From positions 62,001 to 126,000 of the forward strand of contig NZ_QFWX01000005.1 of the NCBI RefSeq assembly GCF_003344045.1: a stretch of DNA of 64,000 nucleotides, in the 5' to 3' direction. This DNA comes from Marinobacter vulgaris (lineage in GTDB: Bacteria > Pseudomonadota > Gammaproteobacteria > Pseudomonadales > Oleiphilaceae). Position numbers and translations under genes: made by a program. Numbering within the stretch: the first letter of the stretch is position 1; the number at the start of each line of letters is the position of its first letter. Shown one piece after another: positions 19,299-25,345 of this stretch. The notes under the pieces are model-generated. The model was not told the DNA's origin. It saw only the letters and a program-made list of their open reading frames with translations, and did no database searches.

Positions 19299-19313
19299 TG
19301 ATGTTTTTCATCA
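19299..19313. promoter_or_regulatory. Small inverted repeat upstream of the acyl-CoA dehydrogenase
   Basis: TGATG-TTTTT-CATCA forms a perfect 5-bp inverted repeat about 73 bases before the acyl-CoA dehydrogenase ATG. It could be an operator, or a weak hairpin after ubiX. No regulator can be named from the sequence. Confidence 0.25.
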
Positions 19314-19385
19314 TTGAGCGAAAACTCCGTGCCGCCGAGACTTGGTGAACGACAATCACAAGCCAGTCATTCACCGAGGTTCACC

Positions 19386-20531
19386 ATGATTCCACGCACA
19401 CTCTTCGATGCCGACCTTGAAGGCTTCAGGGATTCCGTCCGCAAGTTCCTGCAGCAGGAGGCGGCACCCTACCACGAACAATGGGAAAAAGATGGCCAGG
19501 TCAGCCGGGAACTCTGGACCAAGGCTGGTGACCTCGGTTTTCTGTGCCCCACCATGCCGGAACAGTACGGCGGCGTGGGCGCGGATTTCCGCTACAGCGC
19601 GGTAATCATGGAAGAGGTTTCCAGGGCCGGCCTTTCCGGAATAGGCTGGACCCTGCACTCCGATATCGTGGCCCCCTATATCCTCAATTACGGCTCCGAA
19701 GAACAGAAGCAGTATTACCTGCCGAAACTGGCATCCGGTGAAATGATTGGCGCTATCGCCATGACCGAACCCGGTGCCGGTTCTGACCTGCAGGGCGTGA
19801 AAACCACGGCCGTGAAAAACGAGACCGGCGAGCATTACCTGCTCAATGGGTCCAAGACCTTCATCACCAACGGCCAGATGGCGGACCTGGTCATTGTGGT
19901 AGCCAAGACCGACCCGAAAGAGGGCGCCAAGGGGACCAGCCTGCTGCTGGTGGAAACTGCCTGGGAAGGGTTCGAGAAAGGGCAGAACCTGAATAAGGTG
20001 GGGATGAAGGCCCAGGACACCTCAGAGCTGTTTTTCCAGGACGTGCGGGTTCCGGCGGACAAACTGCTGGGCTCCATGGAAGGCCAGGGTTTTTTCCAGT
20101 TAATGTCGGAGCTGCCGGCGGAACGCCTGCAGGTTGGCTTGACGGCGGTTGCCGCCGCGGAGGCTGCCTGGCAATGGACGCTGGATTACGTGAAAGAACG
20201 CAAGGCCTTTGGCAAGCCGGTGATCGCATTCCAGAATACCCGCTTCAAGATGGCGGAAATGAAAGCTGAAATTACCGCAGCCCGGGTGTTCTGTGACCGC
20301 TGTCTGGAGCTGCATCTGGAAAAGAAACTGGATATCCCCACCGCGGCAATGCTGAAGCAGCACACCACTGACCTGCAATGCAAAGTGATGGATGAGTGCG
20401 TGCAGCTGCATGGTGGCTACGGTTACATGTGGGAGTACCCCATTGCCCGTGCCTGGGCCGATTCCCGGGTTCAGCGTATCTACGCCGGTACCAACGAAAT
20501 CATGAAGGAGATCGTTGCGCGCTCGTTCTGA
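19386..20531 (+). CDS. Acyl-CoA dehydrogenase
   Basis: This FAD-dependent enzyme introduces an alpha-beta double bond into acyl-CoA esters. The 381 residues cover the whole family fold: an N-terminal helical domain, the middle beta domain (AMTEPGAGSDLQGVKTTA) and a C-terminal helical domain ending in LHGGYGYMWEYPIARAWAD and RIYAGTNEIMKEI. The likely long-chain or branched-chain substrate cannot be fixed. ATG 19386 has GAGG upstream and matches the family start. It has its own promoter region (116 bases after ubiX) and a terminator after it. Confidence 0.93.
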   Translation: MIPRTLFDADLEGFRDSVRKFLQQEAAPYHEQWEKDGQVSRELWTKAGDLGFLCPTMPEQYGGVGADFRYSAVIMEEVSRAGLSGIGWTLHSDIVAPYILNYGSEEQKQYYLPKLASGEMIGAIAMTEPGAGSDLQGVKTTAVKNETGEHYLLNGSKTFITNGQMADLVIVVAKTDPKEGAKGTSLLLVETAWEGFEKGQNLNKVGMKAQDTSELFFQDVRVPADKLLGSMEGQGFFQLMSELPAERLQVGLTAVAAAEAAWQWTLDYVKERKAFGKPVIAFQNTRFKMAEMKAEITAARVFCDRCLELHLEKKLDIPTAAMLKQHTTDLQCKVMDECVQLHGGYGYMWEYPIARAWADSRVQRIYAGTNEIMKEIVARSF

Positions 20532-20552
20532 AGTCTGATGTGGTATGTTCAC

Positions 20553-20586
20553 GCGCCGCCGGAGCCTCTCCGCTGGCGCATTTTTG
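20553..20586 (+). terminator. Rho-independent terminator after the acyl-CoA dehydrogenase
   Basis: The GC-rich hairpin pairs GCGCC (20553-20557) with GGCGC (20575-20579), with an inner CGGAG/CTCCG pairing. It is followed by a run of five T. It marks the end of the housekeeping block before the accessory region. Confidence 0.65.
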
Positions 20587-20774
20587 GTTCTGAAGCTTAC
20601 AAACGGTCAGACCTGTCAGGACTCTTCACGTCAATATTCCTCGTAGTAAAGGCAGCGGGCAGCGGGATCGTGGGATGAAACCGGACAAACGGAGGTCAGC
20701 AAAAAGTAATTATTGAAAACTGGGAAAACCTTTCTGAATTCGTTGTGGTTTTACCCATAACTTTTCCAAATTTT

Positions 20775-20790
20775 GAAGCATAAATTTTCC
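20775..20790 (+). repeat. Left copy of island-flanking repeat GAAGCATAAmTTTTCC
   Basis: This 16-base sequence matches 24803-24818 at 15 of 16 positions in the same orientation. A shorter perfect 12-base version (CATAACTTTTCC) lies just before it at 20756-20767. The copies bracket the accessory region. Confidence 0.55.
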
Positions 20791-20956
20791 ACTACAGAGC
20801 CAACCCACGGTTAATAATGATGCAACTATAGTCTGGCGCGAGCGCCCAGATTTTGGTGAGGCACGTTCCTGAATACTGCGGGCTCAAAAAGCACGCCTTT
20901 AAACAAAAGCGGACATTCAGAAACGACTGAATGACCACAAAGCGGACCTTTTGCAC

Positions 20957-21011
20957 CGGGGTAAGTCCAATCATAGGCCGGAAGTGTCTACGGCAACGGG
21001 GTAAGTCCAAT
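20957..21011. repeat. Direct repeat CGGGGTAAGTCCAAT, two copies
   Basis: Identical 15-base copies occupy 20957-20971 and 20997-21011, exactly 40 bases apart (start to start). They lie about 70-125 bases before the diguanylate cyclase start. The spacing of about four helical turns would suit a DNA-binding protein, but this is speculation. A partial match (GGGGTAAG) recurs at 24823-24830. Confidence 0.6.
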
Positions 21012-21082
21012 AACTGGTTTTCCGAACGTTCTAAAAGGTACACTTCCGTTAAATCTTAAAGTCCTGCTTCTCGGGCGGTCAT

Positions 21083-22357
21083 ATGGCGCGTCATCTGGGT
21101 GAAGATCATTACCGTCTACTATTTGAGTTCAGCATGGATGCTGTGCTCTACACGGAAACTGACGGTCAGATTCTGGCTGCAAATCCTGCGGCATGTAATC
21201 TGCTCAAATATACCGAGGCCCAGATTTGCTCCCTTGGACGTAGCGGTCTGATCGACGCTTCTGCGTCTCCAGAGATTCCACGGATGCTGGAAGAGCGGGA
21301 ATTAAAGGGTAGTACGGAGGGCGAACTCACCTATATTCGGAGTGACGGCAACCGTTTTGTTGGATGGACCAGCTCAGCCGTTATTGTCGATGGATCCGGC
21401 CCTCGTAAAACCGTGATCATCGTTCGTGATCTCACGGATACCAAGAAAAAAGAAGCCGCCCTTTTGCGATCTATTCGCGAACTCAATGATTTATATAACC
21501 ACGCCCCCTGCGGTTACCACTCGGTCGATGCCGACGGCATGATCGTCAAAATCAATAACACTGAACTTTCATGGTTGGGGTGCAGCCGGGAAGAGGTCAT
21601 TGGTAAAACCTTCAAAAACTATCTGAGCTCCGCCAGCCAGGACGTTTATACCGAAAATTTTGAGCGCTATAAAAAGTCAGGCAGCCAGAAAGACCTTGAA
21701 CTGGAACTGATTCAGAAAAACGGCAGGAAACGTACGGTCTGGCTAAACAGCACAGCTATCTACGATGAGCAGGCAGAATTCATTATGAGCCGGTCTACTC
21801 TGGTGGATGTAACTGAACGCAAGGAGCTGGAACAAGAGCTGATACGTAAAGCGCAGATAGATTATCTGACCGGTCTCAACAACCGGGATAATTTCAATAG
21901 CCTTGCGAAAAGAGAGTTCGCCACCTGCCAGCGGCTGGATATCCCCCTTGGCTTTCTGTTCTTGGACATAGATGACTTCAAAGAAGTCAACGACACCTAT
22001 GGACATCATGCGGGGGATCGTGCGCTCAGTGCAGTCGGCGAATGCTTTATCAACGCGCTACGAAACATCGACATATTGGGGCGCTGGGGCGGAGAGGAGT
22101 TTGTGGCACTTCTTCCCGGAGTGGCCGGGCTAGAGGTTCGGGAGCTCGCAGAACGCCTCCGTATTGAGCTTTCAGAGTTCCGGATCAATATTGATCAGGA
22201 CGTATCCATTGCTGTCACAGTGTCAATTGGCGCAAGCTATTTAGAAAGTTCAGATTCTTCCATTGACTGCATGGCAAAGAGGGCTGACGTCGCCCTGTAT
22301 TCAGCCAAGTCTGAGGGCAAAAACTGTGTCGTGCTCAATCCGGATAGTCTGGCATAG
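21083..22357 (+). CDS. PAS-PAS-GGDEF diguanylate cyclase
   Basis: This 424-residue cytosolic protein has two PAS sensor domains (about residues 9-125 and 135-252) and a GGDEF domain (about 262-424). The active site GGEEF at 336-340 is intact, and the inhibitory I-site RxxD (R327-D330) lies five residues before it. It should make cyclic-di-GMP from two GTP with product feedback. No membrane helices are seen. The Shine-Dalgarno is weak. The stop codon TAG ends on the first base of the IS6-family left inverted repeat, so the present 3' end may have been set by that insertion. Codon usage looks less GC-rich than that of neighbours. Confidence 0.9.
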   Translation: MARHLGEDHYRLLFEFSMDAVLYTETDGQILAANPAACNLLKYTEAQICSLGRSGLIDASASPEIPRMLEERELKGSTEGELTYIRSDGNRFVGWTSSAVIVDGSGPRKTVIIVRDLTDTKKKEAALLRSIRELNDLYNHAPCGYHSVDADGMIVKINNTELSWLGCSREEVIGKTFKNYLSSASQDVYTENFERYKKSGSQKDLELELIQKNGRKRTVWLNSTAIYDEQAEFIMSRSTLVDVTERKELEQELIRKAQIDYLTGLNNRDNFNSLAKREFATCQRLDIPLGFLFLDIDDFKEVNDTYGHHAGDRALSAVGECFINALRNIDILGRWGGEEFVALLPGVAGLEVRELAERLRIELSEFRINIDQDVSIAVTVSIGASYLESSDSSIDCMAKRADVALYSAKSEGKNCVVLNPDSLA

Positions 22358-22375
22358 GGTACTGCCAAGTTAACT
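22357..22375 (+). repeat. IS6-family terminal inverted repeat, left
   Basis: This 19-base end pairs with the complement of 23117-23135 at 18 of 19 positions. Its first base is also the last base of the TAG stop of the upstream diguanylate cyclase gene. Confidence 0.85.
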
Positions 22376-22399
22376 GGTGTAATTTGCTAAACTCTGCCG

Positions 22400-23081
22400 G
22401 TGAACACATACAAGCGCCACCGGTTCCCGCCGGAAATCATCAGCTAAGCGGTCTGGCTCTTCTATCGGTTTAGCCTGAGTCACCGAGATATTGAGGATCT
22501 TCTGGCTGAGCGTGGCATCACGGTAAGTCATGAATCGATCCGTTTGTGGTGCAACAAGTTTGGTTCCAAGTACGCCCGGCGTCTGAAGCGCAAACACCAG
22601 GGGTACGGAGATACTTTCTTTGTTGATGAGGTCTTCGTGAAGATTGATGGCTAACTGCACGACCTGTGGCGAGCTGTTGACCAGGATGGCGATGTGGTCG
22701 ATGTACTCCTGCAACCCAGACGAGACGGACAAGCTGCGAAGGGATTTTTGGCGACTCATAGCTTCTCATGGTGGCGAACCTCGGAAGGTTGTGACCGACA
22801 AACTACGCAGCTATGGAGTCGCCCACCGAGATATGATGCCGGAGGTCATTCATGACAACGCCCAGTATGCTAATAACAAAGCGGAACTATCGCACCAGCC
22901 GACCCGTGTGCGGGAGAGGCAGCTGCGTCGATTCAAGTCACCCCGACAGGCGCAGCGCTTCCTTGAAGCGCAGGCTGCAATTTACACGTTGTTTAATCTT
23001 GGCCGTTACTTGATCGGGGCAGGGCACTACAGAAAACTCAGGGAAGGTGCGTTCTCGGATTGGAAAATGGCTGTGGCATGA
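22400..23081 (+). pseudogene. IS6-family DDE transposase, inactivated
   Basis: Reading from GTG 22400, the frame gives the IS6 N-terminus (HRFPPEII, then FSLSHRDIEDLLAERGI and the first catalytic Asp in FVDEVFVKI). It is interrupted by TAA at 22445-22447 and TAA at 22652-22654. Near 22740-22748 a one-base loss in a T run shifts the frame. The second half then continues with VTDKLRSYG (second Asp), NNKAELSHQPTR (catalytic Glu region) and RFKSPRQAQRFL. Three independent lesions make it a clear pseudogene. Confidence 0.9.
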
Positions 23082-23116
23082 GAAAGGCGGGAAGCGTCAC
23101 AACTGTGTTCGACGGT

Positions 23117-23135
23117 AGTTAATTTGGCAGTACCC
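23117..23135 (-). repeat. IS6-family terminal inverted repeat, right
   Basis: Its reverse complement matches the left end at 22357-22375 with one mismatch. It ends in GTACCC on the plus strand. Confidence 0.85.
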
Positions 23136-23551
23136 TCTGGGGTGGTTACAAAGGAACTCCGTGACTACCTGGTTACTTTGCTGACGAAGCAGGAAGTGTC
23201 CGGGATTGAAGTTGAGTATGATCTGAGCTGCTGCGGTTTTAAACAAAACGAACGTTCAAGCCGACCCGCACCAGTCCCAAAATCCAATCAAACGGACTCA
23301 CTTTGCTCAGGAGTCGGATATTTCCAACTCTGGGTGGGCAGGATCAAAATAACGGACATTACAAGGAAGCAGTTGGATTAAAGGCTGGGGGCAGGTCAGA
23401 CGAGCATCAAGTAGAGAGAATTCGGGAACTCTGGCATGCCCTACAAAGCATCGAATTCTCAATCCGTTACAAATACTGACGGAAAAGGCCTTTTTGAAAA
23501 AGTATATTGTGCCCGATCTTTGCAACTCTGCCTCAGGGATGAAATCGCAAT
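23136..23551. other. Non-coding gap between IS remnant and globin gene
   Basis: No frame here looks like a known protein; a short open frame that begins inside the IS end (from 23124) has no recognisable features. At 23238-23260 a sequence starting TTTAAACAAAA resembles 20898-20920 upstream of the diguanylate cyclase, with a few mismatches. The A+T-rich bases before 23552 presumably hold the globin promoter. Confidence 0.5.
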
Positions 23552-23944
23552 ATGAAAAAGACCGATCTAGTTTTTCAGAGCTACGGACGCTGCTGTCGTA
23601 ATGATGCATTTTTTATCGATTTCTACGATTACTTCATGTCCAGTTCGGAAGTAATCAAAAATCGTTTTATCGACACTGACATGGCAGCGCAAAGACACTT
23701 GCTTCGTAATGGAATCATGCAGCTGATCCTTCACGCGAGAGGCATGTCAGACCGCAAGCTACGCGCTTTGTGCGAGAGCCATAACAGGAATCACTACGAC
23801 ATCAAGCCGGAATGGTACGAGCTCTGGCTGAGCTCTCTGCTTAAAACCGTTCGCAAACACGACCCCGATCATACGCAAGCGCTTGAAAGCGCCTGGGTTG
23901 AGGTCCTAACCCCCGGCATTCAGTTGATCAAGGGCGCTTATTGA
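23552..23944 (+). CDS. Small single-domain globin
   Basis: The 130-residue protein resembles a family of short bacterial globins. The helix pattern begins VFQSYGRCCRNDAFFIDFYD, and a middle helix LLRNGIMQLILHARG follows. A likely haem-ligating proximal histidine is at about 77 in CESHNRNHYDI. The C-terminal helices are WYELWLSSLLKTVRKHDP and SAWVEVLTPGIQ. It has no signal peptide or attached output domain. It is flanked by two GGDEF genes, one of them inactivated, and ends 3 bases before the end of the degenerate one on the opposite strand. This suggests a stand-alone oxygen, NO or redox input for cyclic-di-GMP signalling; that role is inference. The Shine-Dalgarno is weak. Confidence 0.75.
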   Translation: MKKTDLVFQSYGRCCRNDAFFIDFYDYFMSSSEVIKNRFIDTDMAAQRHLLRNGIMQLILHARGMSDRKLRALCESHNRNHYDIKPEWYELWLSSLLKTVRKHDPDHTQALESAWVEVLTPGIQLIKGAY

Positions 23945-23947
23945 GCT

Positions 23948-24760
23948 TCACAGCTCCCTGAGCATCAATCTATTGCGACCTGACCTCTTCGCCTCGTAAA
24001 GAGATTAATCACACTGCGCCAGCAATTCTGATATATCTGAGACTTGTCGACTGTGGCAACCTACAATTCCGGCGCTGATGGTAATCTAGATATGTTCTTT
24101 ATCAGAAGCTTGGAATCTAAGGGCTTCCAGCGTTTCTCTGAGTCCCTCTGCGAGAATATGAGCATCTGAAATTTCCGTGTGCGGCATCAAAATCAAGAAT
24201 TCTTCCCCGCCGGTTCTGGCAAAGATATCCGTTTTTCTGATACGGGCCGCAACAATGTCGGAAAACCGCTTAAGCACGTCATCTCCGATTAGATGACCGT
24301 AGGTATCATTCACGGCCTTAAAGTGGTCAATATCCATTGAGATCAGCGAGAAGGCGCTGCTATATCGGGCATGATTGGCCAGCTGGGACTCAAGCTCCGC
24401 AAGCACATAACGACGATTGTAGGCTCCCGTGAGCTCATCGATAGTCGAGAGCCGTTGGAGCTCTTCTTCCAGTTTTTTTTGATCGTCAATACTGATTACC
24501 ATTCCGTGCCAGGTGGCCGTTCCATCCGTTTCACGTTCAGGCTGAGCAATGCCCCTCATCCATTTAGATTTACCATCCACGAGCACTCGGTAATCGCAGA
24601 CCCATTGGCATAGTGATTCGTAGGAGTACTCGATGGTGTCCTTGACCACCTCAAGATCATCAGGATGGATCACCTCGAAAATACTCTCGGGGCGCTTCGG
24701 AGGTTGCCTTGAGATTAAAGGTCGAATGAGATGAATTTTTTGGCCCAGATTATGAACCAT
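23948..24760 (-). pseudogene. PAS-GGDEF diguanylate cyclase with two in-frame stops
   Basis: From ATG 24760 the frame encodes a partial PAS_3-type domain (FEVIHPDDLEVVKDTIE to GMVISIDDQKKLEEEL) and a GGDEF domain with GGEEF at 184-188 and I-site RKTD at 175-178. A TAG at 24086-24088 ends it after 224 residues. In the same frame the sequence continues with the expected ITISAGIVGC block, a second stop TAA at 24005-24007, then SLYEAKRSGRNR and a final TGA at 23948-23950. The ancestral protein was about 270 residues. Loss of the last beta strands and helix should abolish folding or activity. A GAGGAAAT Shine-Dalgarno precedes the ATG. Confidence 0.82.
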
Positions 24761-24802
24761 AAAATTTCCTCAATTATAAAGATTTGAGGGTGAGTAGGTG
24801 TG

Positions 24803-24818
24803 GAAGCATAACTTTTCC
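24803..24818 (+). repeat. Right copy of island-flanking repeat GAAGCATAAmTTTTCC
   Basis: It matches 20775-20790 at 15 of 16 bases in direct orientation. It is followed by GGAAGGGGTAAG, echoing the GGGGTAAG repeat on the left side. An inverted 12-base copy (GGAAAAGTTATG) lies at 24938-24949. Confidence 0.55.
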
Positions 24819-24937
24819 GGAAGGGGTAAGCTCTATAAGTGAGCGGATCTAGATGATACTCAATGAGCTGCGCATAGGTGACAGTGATTCGTGGTCAGGC
24901 CATTGATGCTATCCGAGAACAATAAACTTTCCATCGT

Positions 24938-24949
24938 GGAAAAGTTATG
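24938..24949 (-). repeat. Inverted copy of the CATAACTTTTCC motif
   Basis: The plus strand reads GGAAAAGTTATG, the exact complement of 20756-20767 and 24807-24818. It lies 39 bases before the tRNA-Leu 3' end, so the motif occurs on both sides of the accessory region. Confidence 0.5.
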
Positions 24950-24969
24950 ATTCAGATGACATTCGTAAC

Positions 24970-24988
24970 ATTTCCTGGGGAAGGAAAT
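24970..24988 (-). terminator. Hairpin immediately after tRNA-Leu
   Basis: ATTTCCT (24970-24976) pairs with AGGAAAT (24982-24988) around a 5-base loop. No T run follows in the direction of tRNA transcription, so it may act in 3' processing rather than termination. Confidence 0.35.
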
Positions 24989-25074
24989 GGTGCCGAGGAG
25001 AGGACTTGAACCTCCACGGGGTTGCCCCCACTAGCACCTGAAGCTAGCGTGTCTACCAATTTCACCACCTCGGC
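24988..25074 (-). tRNA. tRNA-Leu (anticodon CAG)
   Basis: The minus strand folds as a class II tRNA. The acceptor is GCCGAGG/CCTCGGC, the D-loop contains TTGGTAGA, the anticodon stem is CTAGC/GCTAG with loop TTCAGGT (anticodon CAG), there is a long variable arm (GGGGGCAACCCCG), and the T-loop is TTCAAGT. The 3' CCA is encoded. It reads CUG codons. Its 3' end faces the accessory region, the usual side for island insertion, but no duplicated tRNA end was found at the far side. Confidence 0.97.
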
Positions 25075-25345
25075 AGGTGATTTGCAGCCTTTCCGATGGG
25101 TTTCAACAGTTTTACGTTGTTGAATTCTCGGTATTTCTGCCGCGGTTACGGGTATTACCGTTAACCGATGGCGCGTACTTTAATCATTCGGAAAAAGGCT
25201 GTCAAACATTTTTTGTTGGTCAATGCCGGTTTTTGTACCTATTTTTAGTGGCTGGTTAGGCAGGTTGCTGCTAGCGGCGTTATACTCTCCGACAAATGCA
25301 ATATGACGATTGATTTCCGTGGGGAAATCAGAATTAAGGATACGA

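Larger units (their letters stand above)
20587..21082. other. AT-rich intergenic region with short repeats, no gene
   Basis: No convincing coding frame is present. The stretch holds two related copies of a CATAAmTTTTCC motif (20756-20767; 20775-20790 extended to GAAGCATAAATTTTCC). A perfect 7-bp inverted repeat is at 20914-20933 (CATTCAG/CTGAATG). Two copies of CGGGGTAAGTCCAAT lie 40 bases apart (20957-20971 and 20997-21011). Base composition is clearly richer in A+T than the flanking housekeeping genes. It contains the presumed promoter of the downstream diguanylate cyclase, but I cannot place it. Confidence 0.6.
22357..23135 (+). mobile_element. Degenerate IS6-family insertion sequence
   Basis: The element is 779 bp, the usual IS6-family size. 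It has 19-bp terminal inverted repeats (22357-22375 and 23117-23135) that differ at one position and begin GGGTACTGCCAA. The single transposase gene inside is IS6-like but broken by two stop codons and a frameshift, so the element cannot move by itself. I find no matching 8-bp target duplication in the flanks (CTGGCATA versus TCTGGGGT), as expected if flanks have rearranged or decayed. Confidence 0.88.

Noticed and set aside
20792..21043. Minus-strand 83-codon frame in the repeat-rich gap
   Set aside because: It covers the direct repeats and hairpin, has no family-like features and no clear ribosome site.
22348..23145. Possible target duplication TCTGG on both sides of the IS6 remnant
   Set aside because: The shared five bases are offset four bases from the left inverted repeat, so they do not form an adjacent duplication.
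23254..23265. Sequence GTTCAAGCCGAC resembling part of an integron attC site
   Set aside because: No complementary second half, no imperfect palindrome and no integrase nearby; a chance match.
23124..23381. 85-codon open frame starting in the IS right end
   Set aside because: It begins inside the inverted repeat, lacks a ribosome site and has no recognisable motif.
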